Assembly: GCA_025456145.1 (NCBI GenBank)
Contig: JALOLD010000006.1
Coordinates: 80,531 to 144,530, forward strand
DNA from: Thermoanaerobaculales bacterium
GTDB lineage: Bacteria; Acidobacteriota; Thermoanaerobaculia; Thermoanaerobaculales; Sulfomarinibacteraceae
Length of the DNA: 64,000 bases
Direction: 5' to 3'
The notes beneath the pieces were generated by a model that searched no databases, was not told the DNA's origin, and worked only from the letters and a program-made list of their open reading frames with translations. This document shows positions 26,559-36,157 of the stretch, piece by piece (the stretch's first letter is position 1; the number at the start of each line of letters is the position of its first letter). The position numbers and the translations under genes are program-made.

Positions 26559-26837
26559 ATGAGCGAGCCGGTCATCGTCGCCACGGTCCAGGGCGAGGTC
26601 GAGGAGCAGCAGCTTCGGGCCTTCCTCGAGGCCAACGGCATCCCGACCACGGTCCGCGGCGAGGCGCTCAGAAAGACCCACTCCTTCGTCCTCGACGGTC
26701 TCGGGGCGGTCGAGGTGCTGGTCGCGCCAGACGACCTCGAGGCGGCGAAGGACCTGCTCGCGAGGGTCGACGCCGGCGAGCTCGAGCTGGCCGACGAGCT
26801 CCTCGGGTCGGGGGAGCCCGGCGCGTCGTCGGCGTGA
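26559..26837 (+). CDS. DUF2007 (putative signal-transducing) protein
   Basis: A 92-residue cytoplasmic protein. VIVATVQGEVEEQQLRAFLE at 5-24 followed by ANGIPTTVRG and VEVLVAPDDLEAAKDLL near 52-68 give the ferredoxin-like beta-alpha pattern of DUF2007 proteins, small domains related to PII-like signal proteins. No ligand is known. The C-terminus is acidic and Ser/Gly-rich. It stands alone; about 210 nt of CAG-type low-complexity spacer follow before aspS. Confidence 0.75.
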   Translation: MSEPVIVATVQGEVEEQQLRAFLEANGIPTTVRGEALRKTHSFVLDGLGAVEVLVAPDDLEAAKDLLARVDAGELELADELLGSGEPGASSA

Positions 26838-26944
26838 CGGTGGAGCAACCGCCGGGTCATCGCGCGAACCCCGTCGACGATCCCCGTTTCGAACGACCCG
26901 AGGCGACTGTGACGACGGCCCCGGAGGGCGGACCCGAGACCGTT

Positions 26945-27050
26945 GGCGGCCGCTGACGATCGGCGCTGACGGCTGCCGCCCGCCGGGGCCTCTGTGCCTG
27001 ATCGCGGTCGCCTGTCGCTGGCGCTGCCCCTGGGACCTGTCGCTGCCGCG
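26945..27050. repeat. Low-complexity CAG-type repeat spacer after aspS
   Basis: Read on the minus strand, directly after the aspS stop, the spacer begins CCGCGGCAGCGACAGG and continues as short imperfect units of the form GCGACAG/GCGCCAG for about 80 nt. A similar tract, also beginning CCGCGGCAGCGGCAG, lies at about 59495-59557 after another minus-strand gene. No reading frame or hairpin explains it. Confidence 0.45.
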
Positions 27051-27051
27051 G

Positions 27052-28800
27052 CTATTGGATCTTCAGCCCGAGCTCCACCAGCTGCGCCGGATCGACCGAC
27101 GACGGGGCGCCGGTCATCAGGCACGACGCCGAGGTGGTCTTGGGGAAGGCGATGACGTCGCGGATCGAGTCGCGGCCCGCCATCAGCATGACCATCCGGT
27201 CGAGCCCGAGGGCGATCCCGCCGTGCGGCGGCACGCCGTAGCGGAAGGCTTCGAGGAGGAAGCCGAAGCGCTCGCGCGCCTCGTCCTCGCCGATTCCGAG
27301 CGCGGCGAACATCCGCCGCTGGACCGCCGGGTCGCTGATCCGGATCGACCCGCCGCCGAGCTCGACCCCGTCCATGACCACGTCGTAGGCGCGGGCGCGG
27401 ACGGCACCCGGGTCGCTGGCCAGCCGCTCGAGGTCCTCGGGCCGGGGCGAGGTGAAGGGGTGGTGCATCGCGAAGAACCGGCCCGCCGTCTCGTCCCACT
27501 CGAGGAGCGGGAAGTCGGTGACCCAGAGGAAGTCGTGGCGGCCGGGCGGGATCAGCCCGCGTTCGGCCGCCAGCTCGAGGCGGAGCGCGCCAAGCGCGGC
27601 GAAGACGACCTTGGCGGGGCCGCCGAGCGCGACCAGGAGATCGCCCTCGCCGGCGCCGGCGCCGTCGAGGAAGCGGCGGACACCCTCCTCGCCGAGGGCG
27701 TTCTTGGCCGGCGACGCGACGCCGTCGGCGGTCCGCTTGAACCACAGCACGCCCGGCGCACCGAACGGCCTGACCCGCTCCGACAGCGCGTCGAGCTGCT
27801 TGCGCGACAGCCCGGCGCCGCCGGGCAGCACCAGCCCCTTGACCCGACCGGTGGCGGCGGCCCTCTCGAGCACCTCGAACCGGCAGCCCTCGGCGATGGG
27901 CGCGAGCTCGACGAGCTCGAGGCCGAAGCGGGTGTCGGGCCGGTCCGATCCGAAGCCCTCGAGCGCCCGCTCGTAGGTCATCCTCGGGAACGGCGTGGCA
28001 CAGTCGATGCCGACGAGCGGGAAGATCCGCTCGAAGAGACCTTCGATCAGCGTGTAGAGGTCCTCCTCGGTGACGAAGGACGCCTCGAGGTCGATCTGGC
28101 TGAACTCGGGCTGCCGGTCGGCGCGGAGGTCCTCGTCGCGGAAGCAGCGAGCGATCTGGACATATCGGCCGACCCCTGCGACCTGGAGCAGCTGCTTGAA
28201 GAGCTGAGGCGACTGCGGCAGCGCGTAGAAGCTGCCCTTGTGGACCCGTGACGGGACGAGGAAGTCGCGCGCCCCCTCGGGGGTCGACCGGGTCAGCATC
28301 GGCGTCTCGACCTCGAGAAAGCCCATCTCGTCGAAGTAGCGTCTCGCCGTCGCGACGACCCGGTGGCGCAGCACTAGGTTGGCCATCATCTCGGGCCGGC
28401 GCAGGTCGAGGGTCCGGTGGACGAGCCGGAGCTCCTCCGAGGCGTTGACCCCGTCCTCGACGACGAAGGGCGGGGTCTCGGCCTCCCCCAGCAGCTCGAG
28501 CCCGGTGACCCGGATCTCGATCTCGCCGGTCGCCAGATCGGGGTTGGCCTGACCCTCGGCGCGCCGCCGGACCTCGCCGCGGACGCGCAGCACGTCCTCG
28601 GCCGACAGCCTTTCGCCCTCGGCCACCATCCGGTCCTCGAAGACCAGCTGGACGACGCCGCTGCGATCGCGGAGATCGACGAACACCAGCCCGCCGAGAT
28701 CGCGGCGCCGCCTCACCCAGCCGACCAACTCCACCGTCCGACCGAGGTCGCCGACGGCGAGCGACGCGCACCACGGCCGCTCCCAGGCACTCGTGCTCAT
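27052..28800 (-). CDS. aspS: Aspartate--tRNA ligase
   Basis: AspRS charges tRNA-Asp, and also tRNA-Asn in species without AsnRS. The 582 residues hold the OB-fold anticodon domain (about 1-115, GWVRRRRDLGGLVFVDLRDR), the class II core (SPQLFKQLLQVAGVGRYVQI and ARCFRDEDLRADRQPEFSQ), the bacterial insert domain (about 290-410) and motif 3 with GGIALGLDRMVMLM. I took the ATG at 28800 because GGAGAG lies six nt upstream; another ATG at 28812 is possible. It follows hisS by 23 nt. Whether it is discriminating cannot be read safely from sequence. Confidence 0.95.
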   Translation of the reverse strand: MSTSAWERPWCASLAVGDLGRTVELVGWVRRRRDLGGLVFVDLRDRSGVVQLVFEDRMVAEGERLSAEDVLRVRGEVRRRAEGQANPDLATGEIEIRVTGLELLGEAETPPFVVEDGVNASEELRLVHRTLDLRRPEMMANLVLRHRVVATARRYFDEMGFLEVETPMLTRSTPEGARDFLVPSRVHKGSFYALPQSPQLFKQLLQVAGVGRYVQIARCFRDEDLRADRQPEFSQIDLEASFVTEEDLYTLIEGLFERIFPLVGIDCATPFPRMTYERALEGFGSDRPDTRFGLELVELAPIAEGCRFEVLERAAATGRVKGLVLPGGAGLSRKQLDALSERVRPFGAPGVLWFKRTADGVASPAKNALGEEGVRRFLDGAGAGEGDLLVALGGPAKVVFAALGALRLELAAERGLIPPGRHDFLWVTDFPLLEWDETAGRFFAMHHPFTSPRPEDLERLASDPGAVRARAYDVVMDGVELGGGSIRISDPAVQRRMFAALGIGEDEARERFGFLLEAFRYGVPPHGGIALGLDRMVMLMAGRDSIRDVIAFPKTTSASCLMTGAPSSVDPAQLVELGLKIQ

Positions 28801-28823
28801 CGTGCTCTCCATTCGTTTCCCTT

Positions 28824-30095
28824 TCACCGATCCCCGCCGCCGGCGAGGAGCTCGACGACCTTCGCGACGACCCGGTCGAGGGGGACCGCGGACTGCTCGC
28901 CGCGGCCGAGGTCGCGGACCACCGCGACGCCGTCCCCGAGCTCGCGCTCGCCGAGGATGACCGCGACGACCGCGTCGATCTTGGCCGCCCACTTGAGCCC
29001 GGCCTTGAGCGAGCGGCCGGTGACCTCGGTCTCGACCGCGACGCCCGAGCGGACGAGGTCGCGGGCGAGACCGGCCGCCGGCGCCACCGCCGCCGCGCCG
29101 ACCGGGAGCAGCGCGACCGCCCGGCGCTCGAGCCGCGGGCCGGCGAAGCTCGCCGGCAGGACCTCGACGAGGCGGTCCTCGCCGATCGCGAAGCCGACCC
29201 CGGGAACCGGTGCGCCCCCGAGATCCGCGATCAGGCGGTCGTAGCGGCCGCCGCCGCAGATCACGGTGTCGTCGCCGAGCTCCGGGGAGACGACCTCGAA
29301 CACCGTGCGCAGGTAGTAGTCGAGACCGCGGACCAGACGCGGCGCCCGCTCGACCGGGATGGCGAGCTCGGCGAGCGCCGCCTCGACCGCGTCGACGTGG
29401 GCCCGCGCGGGGTCGCTGGCCACCTCGGAGACCGGGGTCGTCGCCGCGACCAACTCCCGGCAACGCGGGACCTTGCAGTCGAGGATCCGGAGCGGGTTCT
29501 CGGTCCAGCGGCGGCGACAGTCGTCGCACAGCTCGTCCCGACTCGGCCCGAGCTCGCCCTTGAGCAGGGCGATGAACCGCTCGCGATCCTCGGGGTCGCC
29601 GAGGTTGTTGAGCTTGATGCGAAGGTCGTCGAAGCCGAGCTCCGACAGGAAGGTGTGAAGGGCGAGCACGACCTCGACATCGGCCGCCGGGGCGGCGGCG
29701 CCGAGGATCTCGATCCCGATCTGGGCGAACTGGCGGTAGCGGCCGCGCTGCATCTTCTCGTAGCGGAACATCGGGCCGAGGTAGCACAGCCGCAGCGGTT
29801 GCGGCCGCTGGCCGAGGCCGTTCTCGATGAAGCACCGGGCGACCCCCGCGGTGCCCTCGGGACGCAGGGTCAGCGACCGCCCCTTGCGGTCGGCGAAGGT
29901 GTACATCTCCTTGGACACGATGTCGGTCCCCTCGCCGACCGTCCGGACGAAGAGCTCGGTCGGCTCGAGGATCGGGAGCCGGATCTCGGCGTACCCGAAG
30001 CCGCCGAGCACCTCGAGGGCGATGCCCTCGACCGCGCTCCACAGGCGCGTCTCGGGCGGCAGGATGTCGCGCGTCCCCTTGACCTTGCGGATCAT
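28824..30095 (-). CDS. hisS: Histidine--tRNA ligase
   Basis: HisRS charges tRNA-His. The 423 residues show MIRKVKGTRDILPPE at the start, motif 2 LCYLGPMFRYEKMQRGRYRQ, the HisA motifs LVRGLDYYLRTVFEV and GGGRYDRL, and a C-terminal anticodon-binding domain (about 325-420). The ATG at 30095 overlaps the stop of the gamma-carbonic anhydrase gene as ATGA. The next gene is aspS, an order common in bacteria. Confidence 0.96.
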   Translation of the reverse strand: MIRKVKGTRDILPPETRLWSAVEGIALEVLGGFGYAEIRLPILEPTELFVRTVGEGTDIVSKEMYTFADRKGRSLTLRPEGTAGVARCFIENGLGQRPQPLRLCYLGPMFRYEKMQRGRYRQFAQIGIEILGAAAPAADVEVVLALHTFLSELGFDDLRIKLNNLGDPEDRERFIALLKGELGPSRDELCDDCRRRWTENPLRILDCKVPRCRELVAATTPVSEVASDPARAHVDAVEAALAELAIPVERAPRLVRGLDYYLRTVFEVVSPELGDDTVICGGGRYDRLIADLGGAPVPGVGFAIGEDRLVEVLPASFAGPRLERRAVALLPVGAAAVAPAAGLARDLVRSGVAVETEVTGRSLKAGLKWAAKIDAVVAVILGERELGDGVAVVRDLGRGEQSAVPLDRVVAKVVELLAGGGDR

Positions 30096-30649
30096 CTCCC
30101 GTCCCCGTGGTCCGCGCCCGGCAGCGGCCGGCCGAGACCCTCCTCGAGATAAGTGTTCTTGTACTCCAGGTAGTTGGTCGCCGTGGTGCGGGCCCGCGCG
30201 GCCTCGGCGTCGGACAGCGGTCGTTTCACGACCGCCGGCACCCCGGCGACCAGGCTTCTCGGCGGGGCGACAAAGCCCTCGCGGACCACCGCGCCCGCGG
30301 CGACGAGGGAGCCCTCGCCGATGACCGCCTGGTTGAGGACGACCGCGCCCATCCCGATGAGACAGCCGGCGCCGATCGTGCAGCCGTGCAGCAGCGCGCC
30401 GTGACCGACGCTGACCTCCTCGGCCAGCACCGTCGGATACAGGCCCCGCTCGACGTGGACGATCGCCCCGTCCTGGAGATTGGAGCGGTCGCCGATCCGG
30501 ATCCAGTGGATGTCGCCGCGCAGGACGACGTTGAACCAGACCGAGACATCGTCGCCGAGCCTCACGTCGCCGACCACCACCGCGTTGGCGGCGACAAACA
30601 CCCGCTTGCCGAAGCTCGGGGTCAGCCCGGAAACCGTCTGGATCGTCAT
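30092..30649 (-). CDS. Gamma-carbonic anhydrase family protein
   Basis: A 185-residue left-handed beta-helix protein: hexapeptide repeats run from about 15 to 140 (VVVGDVRLGDDVSVWFNVVL, then GAVVLNQAVIGEGSLVAAGA). The three zinc histidines are present in VHVERG near 66 and VGHGALLHG near 84-89. Family members hydrate CO2 or act as inactive scaffolds (PaaY, YrdA type); the catalytic Glu of Cam-type enzymes is not obvious. Translation is coupled to hisS through an ATGA overlap. GGAGA precedes the ATG. Confidence 0.85.
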   Translation of the reverse strand: MTIQTVSGLTPSFGKRVFVAANAVVVGDVRLGDDVSVWFNVVLRGDIHWIRIGDRSNLQDGAIVHVERGLYPTVLAEEVSVGHGALLHGCTIGAGCLIGMGAVVLNQAVIGEGSLVAAGAVVREGFVAPPRSLVAGVPAVVKRPLSDAEAARARTTATNYLEYKNTYLEEGLGRPLPGADHGDGR

Positions 30650-31010
30650 GTCGAGTCTCCGCCGACGCGCCGCAACCGATGCCTCGTGAGCGGAGTGGGC
30701 ACGCTACCACAGGCCCGATTCGCCGAGCAACGCCGTACTCCGCCAACCGCCCCGCAAGATACCGGAAATGTGTGGCTTGTGGATCGGGGCGGCGACAGCG
30801 ATGACGACAGCCGTCCCGGGGGACGACGGCATTTCATTAAGTATCTGAAAACACGTCGCTTGCCTGCGGTGCCCGAAATCGACCCTCGGGGCTCGAACTG
30901 CCTGTATTTACATTGGCTTAACCCGGTTTCCACAGGGTTTTCCGCAGCCTTTTCCACAGCTCGCCAGGGGCCGTCGACAGGAGCGAGAAACCCCTGATTC
31001 GACGAGGTTT
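30650..31010. other. 361-bp non-coding spacer with DnaA-box-like sites
   Basis: No gene is supported here. Three DnaA-box-like sequences on the plus strand start at 30926 (GTTTCCACA), 30938 (TTTTCCGCA) and 30950 (TTTTCCACA, a full match to TTWTNCACA), exactly 12 bp apart. A partial inverted box, TGTGGATCG, is at 30778. The middle (about 30825-30855 and 30902-30920) is much more AT-rich than the surroundings. A weak promoter for the carbonic anhydrase gene (TTGCTC, 18 bp, TAGCGT) lies at 30701-30730 on the minus strand. dnaA, dnaN, gyrB and rpmH are not nearby. Confidence 0.5.
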
Positions 31011-31643
31011 TCAGCTCTCGCCCGGGAGCCAGTCCTCGATCGAGAAGGGCCTCTCCCAGACCACCGCGCCGGGTCGGATGACGGTGCCGCCCTCACCGCT
31101 CAGATCGACGATGGTGCTGACCGCGCCACCGGCCAGCCGGCCCCCGTCGAGCACCAGGTCGGGGGCCCCGGCGAGGCGGGCGAGCGCCGCCCCGACCTCG
31201 GTGCACGGCGGCTCGCCGTGGCGGTTGGCCGACGTCGCGGTCAACGGCCCGACGAGGTACAGCAGGGCGCGCAGCGTCGCCAGACCGGGCAGCCGGACCG
31301 CGAGCGTGCCCCTCCGGCCGGCCGCGATGGGAACCCGGCACGGCGCGATCACCGACAGCGCCGCCGGCCACAGCCGTCCCAGCTTGACCCGGAAGGCATC
31401 GGGGATCGTCACCAGACCCTCGACCTGCGTCCAGTCGGCGCACACCACCGGCAGGCCGAGGTCGTCGGGCCTCCCCTTGAGGTCGTGAACCCGGGCGACC
31501 GCGGTTGCCTGCATCGGGTCCGCCCCGAGACCGTAGTAGCTCTCGGTCGGGATGAGCACGACGCCGCCCCCGGCCACCACCGCGGCGGCCGCCCTTGCCG
31601 CCGCGCCGACGTCCTCGGGCTCGGCGAAGGGCAGGGTCCTCAC
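31011..31643 (-). CDS. tsaC: L-threonylcarbamoyladenylate synthase
   Basis: TsaC/Sua5 makes threonylcarbamoyl-AMP from threonine, bicarbonate and ATP for the t6A37 modification of tRNA. The 210 residues are the YrdC domain: GGVVLIPTESYYGLGADPMQ near 25-44, DLKGRPDDLGLPVVC, and LTATSANRHGEPPC near 134-147. It lacks the extra Sua5 domain. The GTG at 31643 overlaps the recN stop as GTGA, which fixes the start and couples it to recN. Confidence 0.92.
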   Translation of the reverse strand: MRTLPFAEPEDVGAAARAAAAVVAGGGVVLIPTESYYGLGADPMQATAVARVHDLKGRPDDLGLPVVCADWTQVEGLVTIPDAFRVKLGRLWPAALSVIAPCRVPIAAGRRGTLAVRLPGLATLRALLYLVGPLTATSANRHGEPPCTEVGAALARLAGAPDLVLDGGRLAGGAVSTIVDLSGEGGTVIRPGAVVWERPFSIEDWLPGES

Positions 31644-33343
31644 GCCCGCTCCAGCAGCGAGCGGGCGTGCGCCCGCGCCGACTCGCCGAGCTCGTCGCCC
31701 GAGATCATCCTCGCCAGCTCGAGCTCGCGCTGAGCGTTGTCGAGCACGCTCGCCCGGGTCACCGAGCGCCCCTTGCGGTTCACCTTCTCGACCTTGAGGT
31801 GACTGGACGCGGCGGCGGCGACCTGGGGCAGGTGGGTCACCGCGAGCACCTGGTCGGTGGTCGCGAGCTCGGCGAGCAGCCCGCCGAGGGCGGCGGCGGT
31901 GGCGCCACCGAGCCCGCTGTCGACCTCGTCGAACAGCAGGGTCATCCGGGGGCCGGGACGGGCCCGCCGCAGCGCGGCGCGGATCGCCAGGTGGATCCGC
32001 GACAGCTCGCCGCCCGAGGCGATGCGGGCCATCGGGCGCGGCTCCTCGCCCGGGTTGGCGGCGATCAGCAGCTCGCACTCCTCGACCCCATTGGCGTCGA
32101 AGGCGACGGCGACGCCCTCTCTGACGAGCGGGCTCCCGGCCTCGGGCCGCGCCCGCCAGCGGAAGTCGAGCCTGGTGCCGGCCATGTTGAGCGACCCGAG
32201 CACGCCCTGGACCGTGGCCGCGAGGCGTTCGCCGGCCTCGCGACGGGCCCGGTCGAGGCGTGAGGCCGCCTCCGCGAAGACCGCCAGCGCGGCGTCGGCC
32301 GCCATCACCGCGTCCGCGAGGCTCTCCTCGACATCCTCGAGCCGCGCCCGCTCGGCGAGGAGAGCCGACCGGTGGTCGAGCACCGCGGCGAGCGGCTCGC
32401 CGTAGCGCAGCATGAGACGCTCCAGCGCGTGCAACCGGCTCTCGACGACATCGAGCTCGCCCGGGTCGCCGTCGAGATCCGCGGTCAGCCGCCGAATCTC
32501 GCGGACCAGCTCCTCGACCTGGATCCTCGCCACGCCGAGGGCGGCGGAGGCCTCGGCGAGCGGCAGACCGTGCTCCACCATCTCCTCGACCTCGCGGCCG
32601 GCGCGCGCGAGGCGCTCGACCGCCGACTCGTCGTCGTCGTCGAGGCGTCCGAGGACCGCGGTCGCGAGCTCGCCGAGCCGGGCGGCGTTGCGGAGCACCG
32701 AGCGGCGGGCGGTCAGCTCCTCGACCTCACCGTTCACCGGCGCGACCGCGTCGATCTCGCCGAGCTGGAAGGCGATGACATCGAGCCGGTCGCGCCGGCC
32801 GGCGCGCGCCGCCTCGAGCCGGGCGAGCTCGGCGGCCGCCGCCCGCCAGCCCGCGTACCGGTCGGCGACCTCGGCGAGCAGCCCGTCGTGGCCGCCCGCG
32901 ACATCGACCAGCCGCCGCTGGACCTCGCCATCGGCGAGGCCGTGCTGCTCGTGCTGGCCGTGGATCGACAGCAGGAAGGGGGCCAGCCGCTGGAGGGTCG
33001 CCGCGGTCACCGCGACGTCGTTGACGAAGCAGCGTCCCCGCCCGTCGGCGGTGAGCTCGCGGCGGATCACCAGCCGGTCGTCATCGGCGGCGCCGATCTC
33101 GTCGAGCACCGCGGCCACCGGCGAGAGGGCATCGACCGCGAACCAGCCCTGTACCCGGAGGGTCGCGTCCCCGGTGCGAACCAGCTCGGAGGACGCCCGT
33201 CGACCGGCGAGGAGCTCGAGCGAGGTGACGAGCAGCGACTTGCCCGCCCCGGTCTCGCCGGTGACCGCGACGAACCCGGCCGCGAGCTCGACCGTGACCT
33301 CGTCGATGATGCCGAGCCCGCTGACCTGCAGCCGTTCGAGCAT
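31640..33343 (-). CDS. recN: DNA repair protein RecN
   Basis: RecN is an SMC-like ATPase that works at double-strand breaks. The 567 residues run from [20 protein letters not shown] through Walker [11 protein letters not shown] (about 29-38) and a long coiled coil (150-350) to Walker B in [14 protein letters not shown] and the signature [16 protein letters not shown] chose the ATG at 33343 over longer frames: this is the canonical RecN N-terminus, and a -10 (TACGAT) ends 8 nt ahead of it, so the transcript should be leaderless. No LexA-type palindrome is visible. Confidence 0.95.
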   Translation of the reverse strand: MLERLQVSGLGIIDEVTVELAAGFVAVTGETGAGKSLLVTSLELLAGRRASSELVRTGDATLRVQGWFAVDALSPVAAVLDEIGAADDDRLVIRRELTADGRGRCFVNDVAVTAATLQRLAPFLLSIHGQHEQHGLADGEVQRRLVDVAGGHDGLLAEVADRYAGWRAAAAELARLEAARAGRRDRLDVIAFQLGEIDAVAPVNGEVEELTARRSVLRNAARLGELATAVLGRLDDDDESAVERLARAGREVEEMVEHGLPLAEASAALGVARIQVEELVREIRRLTADLDGDPGELDVVESRLHALERLMLRYGEPLAAVLDHRSALLAERARLEDVEESLADAVMAADAALAVFAEAASRLDRARREAGERLAATVQGVLGSLNMAGTRLDFRWRARPEAGSPLVREGVAVAFDANGVEECELLIAANPGEEPRPMARIASGGELSRIHLAIRAALRRARPGPRMTLLFDEVDSGLGGATAAALGGLLAELATTDQVLAVTHLPQVAAAASSHLKVEKVNRKGRSVTRASVLDNAQRELELARMISGDELGESARAHARSLLERA

Positions 33344-33351
33344 TGGCCGGT

Positions 33352-33357
33352 ATCGTA
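33352..33357 (-). promoter_or_regulatory. Promoter (-10) of recN, predicted leaderless
   Basis: TACGAT on the minus strand ends 8 nt before the recN ATG, and no Shine-Dalgarno sequence is present. Transcription should begin at or within two nt of the start codon. Confidence 0.6.
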
Positions 33358-33380
33358 CCATCGCCCGGCCCACCATCGAG

Positions 33381-33386
33381 TAGAAT
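33381..33386 (+). promoter_or_regulatory. Promoter (-10) of the cupin gene
   Basis: TAGAAT, 75 nt before the cupin ATG and divergent from recN. The leader ends in GAAAGGAG. No clear -35. Confidence 0.4.
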
Positions 33387-33461
33387 GGACCGCTCTCAAC
33401 ACACGCGCGAGCCGACCCCGCGCGCGCCGATCGACGCTCGGGACCGAAAGGAGACGTCGCC

Positions 33462-33854
33462 ATGAGCCAACCCCCCCGCCCCGTCGTGCGCAGCATGAGC
33501 TCGGTGGCGCCCGCCGCGGTCGATCGCTCCCGCGGCGCCTCCATCCAGGTGCTCATCGGTCCCGCCGACGGCGCCCCGAACTTCATCTCGCGGCGCTTCA
33601 CCCTCGCCCCGGGCGGCCGTATTCCGTGCCACCGCCACCCGACCATCGAGCACGAGCAGGTCATGCTCGCCGGGTCGATGGTGATCGGTCTCGACGACCG
33701 CGAGACGACCGTTGCCGAGGGCGACTGCCTGTTCATCCCCGCCGGCGTGGCCCACTGGTACGAGAACCGTTCCGCCGAGGACGCGGTCTTTTTGTGCGTC
33801 GTGCCGGCATCGACCGACTACCGGACCGAGTGGCTCGAGGATCCGGCGGTCTGA
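33462..33854 (+). CDS. Cupin-domain protein
   Basis: A 130-residue single-domain cupin. The two metal motifs are HRHPTIEHEQVMLAGSM at about 58-74 and GDCLFIPAGVAHWYENRSAE near 87-106; they provide three His, one Glu and a further His. The fold is common to dioxygenases, isomerases and sugar- or quercetin-binding proteins, so a substrate cannot be named. AAAGGAG lies ahead of the ATG. It is a single gene between the divergent recN and convergent coaE. Confidence 0.8.
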   Translation: MSQPPRPVVRSMSSVAPAAVDRSRGASIQVLIGPADGAPNFISRRFTLAPGGRIPCHRHPTIEHEQVMLAGSMVIGLDDRETTVAEGDCLFIPAGVAHWYENRSAEDAVFLCVVPASTDYRTEWLEDPAV

Positions 33855-33884
33855 GGGCGCCCCAAACACGCCGTCGTCCGGCGA

Positions 33885-34496
33885 TCAGCGCGACCGGCAG
33901 CGACCGAGGATCTCCTTCCACGCCCGCTCGACCTCGGGCTCGAGATCACCGAGGGCGTGAGAGTTGTCGATGACGACCTGGGCCAGCTCGCGCTTGTCGG
34001 CGAGGGGCAGCTGGGCGGCGAGCAGCGCCCGGGCCCGCTCGATCGACACGCCCCGCGCGACCGCCCGCTCGAGCTGCTGGACGGGCTCGCACCAGACGAC
34101 GACGAGCAGGTCGTAGCCCCGCCACGAGCCGGTCTCGACGAGCAGCGCCGCCTCGACCACCGCGACCGACCGCGGGCCCAATGTGGTGAGCCAGGACTCG
34201 ACGCCGTCGCGAACCAGCGGGTGGATCGCCCCCTCGAGCCGCCGGCGCGCCGCCGGGTCGCCGAGGACGATCTCGGCGAGGGCATCACGGTCGATGCCGC
34301 CGTCCGGGGTCAGGCATCGGTCGCCGAACAGGTAGGCGACATCCCGGGCGCCGGCGCCGCCCGGCCGGTAGAGCTCGTGGACGTGCCGGTCGCAGTCGAA
34401 GACCTCGGCGCCGAGGCGCTCGAGGAGCTCGGCCGCCGTCGACTTGCCCGAGGCGAGCCCCCCGGTCAGCCCGACGGTGCACGGCCGCACCGTCAC
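33885..34496 (-). CDS. coaE: Dephospho-CoA kinase
   Basis: CoaE phosphorylates dephospho-CoA in the last step of coenzyme A synthesis. The 203 residues start [20 protein letters not shown] with the P-loop at 11-20, then [14 protein letters not shown] near 37-50 and the LID region. [13 protein letters not shown] and [20 protein letters not shown] also match. The GTG at 34496 overlaps the folD stop as GTGA, which I used to fix the start. Confidence 0.93.
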   Translation of the reverse strand: MTVRPCTVGLTGGLASGKSTAAELLERLGAEVFDCDRHVHELYRPGGAGARDVAYLFGDRCLTPDGGIDRDALAEIVLGDPAARRRLEGAIHPLVRDGVESWLTTLGPRSVAVVEAALLVETGSWRGYDLLVVVWCEPVQQLERAVARGVSIERARALLAAQLPLADKRELAQVVIDNSHALGDLEPEVERAWKEILGRCRSR

Positions 34497-35425
34497 GGGG
34501 TCTCTTCCCGACGGAGGGTGGCGGCCCGCACCGTGTTCGCCATGAGCATCGCGATGGTCAGCGGGCCGACCCCTCCCGGAACCGGGGTGATGCGACCGGC
34601 GATCGGCGCGACCCGCGTCGTGTCGACGTCGCCGCACAGCACCGCGCCGCGCTTCTCGAAGGCCGCCATCTTCTTGGGGTCGCCCGGGAAGAGCTTCTCG
34701 ACCACGGCGCGATCGGTCACCCGGTGCATCCCGACGTCGACGACGACGGCGCCCGGAGCGACGTGCTCGGCGCCGATCAGCCCGCGCCGACCGGCGGCGA
34801 CGATCAGGATCTCGGCCGAGCGGGTCGCCGCGGCCAGATCGGCGGTCCGCGAGTGGCACAGCGTGACCGTGGCGTGGGCGTGGAGCAGGAGCATCGCCAT
34901 CGGCTTGCCGACGATGTCCGACCGGCCGACCACGACCGCCCGGCGCCCCTTCGGGTCGATCCCCTCCCGCGCGAGCAGCTCCATGATCCCCGCCGGGGTG
35001 CAGGGAACCAGACGCGGTCGCCCCTGCTGGAGCAGGCCGACGTTGACCGGGTGGAAGCCGTCGACGTCCTTGCCCGGGTCGATCCGGTCGAGGATCGCGG
35101 CGCTCGGGATGGCGGCGGGCAGCGGTAGCTGGACGAGGATGCCGTGGACCTCGGTATCGGCGTTGAGCCGGTCGACGAGCCCCTCGAGCTCGGCTCGACC
35201 GGTCGACGCCGGGAGCGCGTGGGTCACCGATCGCATCCCGAGCTCGGCCGACGCCTTCGCCTTGGAGCGGACGTAGACCTCGGAGGCCGGGTCGTCGCCG
35301 ACCAGCACGACGTCGAGCCGCGGGGTCACCCCGCGTGCGGCCAGGGCCTGGACCTCGGCCGCGACCTCGTCCCTGATCTCGGCTGCCACCCGGGCTCCGT
35401 CGAGCAGCTTGTCGGGCTCGATCAC
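34493..35425 (-). CDS. folD: Bifunctional methylene-THF dehydrogenase/methenyl-THF cyclohydrolase
   Basis: FolD interconverts 5,10-methylene-, methenyl- and 10-formyl-tetrahydrofolate with NADP. The 310 residues contain [14 protein letters not shown] near 54-67 (catalytic Lys), GILVQLPLP near 97, [20 protein letters not shown] and [17 protein letters not shown], plus [14 protein letters not shown] at the end. The GTG at 35425 overlaps the ubiE stop as GTGA. It runs in one chain: ubiE, folD, coaE. Confidence 0.95.
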   Translation of the reverse strand: MIEPDKLLDGARVAAEIRDEVAAEVQALAARGVTPRLDVVLVGDDPASEVYVRSKAKASAELGMRSVTHALPASTGRAELEGLVDRLNADTEVHGILVQLPLPAAIPSAAILDRIDPGKDVDGFHPVNVGLLQQGRPRLVPCTPAGIMELLAREGIDPKGRRAVVVGRSDIVGKPMAMLLLHAHATVTLCHSRTADLAAATRSAEILIVAAGRRGLIGAEHVAPGAVVVDVGMHRVTDRAVVEKLFPGDPKKMAAFEKRGAVLCGDVDTTRVAPIAGRITPVPGGVGPLTIAMLMANTVRAATLRREETP

Positions 35426-36141
35426 TCGCCCTCCTTCCGTCGGTTCGTCCGCACTCCCTGGTAGAGGGTACACACCCCGCCGGTGAGCGGGCGGGCCTCG
35501 ACCTCGCCGAGCCCGAGACCGTGGAGGATCCCGCACATCGTCCGGGCGTCCGCGAAGCTGCCCACCGAGGCCGGAAGGTAGGCGTAGGCCTCGCGATCCC
35601 CCGAAAGGATCCGACCGACCGTCGGCGGAACCGCCCTCGCCCACCACCCGAGCAGCGGACCGAGCGGTCCGGCGGGGCGCGAGAACTCGAGCACGAGCAG
35701 CGTGCCGCCGGGAGCGAGCACCCTCACCAGCTCGGCGAGGCCCCGCTCGAGGTCCTCGAAGTTCCGTACCCCGAAGGCGACCGTCACGACATCGACGGAT
35801 TCGTCGGCGAAGGGAAGCAGCAGGGCGTCGGCGGCGGTCAGGCCGATCGCCCGCCGCCGCCGGATCGCCTTGCCGCGGGCGCGCGCCAGCATCGGCAGGC
35901 TGAAGTCGGCGCCGACCACGGTCGGCCCCGGAGCGAGCCCGAGGGCGACATCGCCGGTGCCGGCGCACACGTCGAGGACCCGGCGGGGCCCGAGCTCGGC
36001 GACCCGGCGCGCGATCTCCCGTCGCCAGCCGACGTCCCGACCGAGCGACAGCACGCGGTTGAGCAGGTCGTAGCGGTGGGCGATCCGGCCGAACATCCCG
36101 CGGATCTCGACCGACCGCTTGTCGAGCAGTTCCCGACGCAC
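35422..36141 (-). CDS. ubiE: Demethylmenaquinone/ubiquinone methyltransferase
   Basis: UbiE/MenG adds the C-methyl group that finishes menaquinone. The 239 residues have the family motifs [20 protein letters not shown] near 18-37, [16 protein letters not shown] (SAM site), [20 protein letters not shown] and [13 protein letters not shown]. No ubiquinone genes appear, and a futalosine-type prenyltransferase homologue is in the window, so menaquinone is the likelier product (menG). The GTG at 36141 follows an extended -10 by 7 nt and is predicted leaderless. Confidence 0.92.
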   Translation of the reverse strand: MRRELLDKRSVEIRGMFGRIAHRYDLLNRVLSLGRDVGWRREIARRVAELGPRRVLDVCAGTGDVALGLAPGPTVVGADFSLPMLARARGKAIRRRRAIGLTAADALLLPFADESVDVVTVAFGVRNFEDLERGLAELVRVLAPGGTLLVLEFSRPAGPLGPLLGWWARAVPPTVGRILSGDREAYAYLPASVGSFADARTMCGILHGLGLGEVEARPLTGGVCTLYQGVRTNRRKEGE

Positions 36142-36148
36142 GGCGCCG

Positions 36149-36157
36149 AGCCTAGCA
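36149..36157 (-). promoter_or_regulatory. Extended -10 promoter of ubiE-folD-coaE, predicted leaderless
   Basis: TGCTAGGCT on the minus strand ends 7 nt before the ubiE GTG and includes the rdgB stop codon (TAG). There is no Shine-Dalgarno sequence. Confidence 0.62.

Noticed and set aside
27052..30042. 996-codon frame seeming to fuse hisS-region sequence to aspS
   Set aside because: Only the aspS part has coding features. The upstream part is an out-of-frame shadow of hisS, which is complete in another frame.
30646..30957. 103-codon frame across the DnaA-box spacer
   Set aside because: Its regularity comes from the 12-bp repeats (four codons each); no Shine-Dalgarno sequence, no domain.
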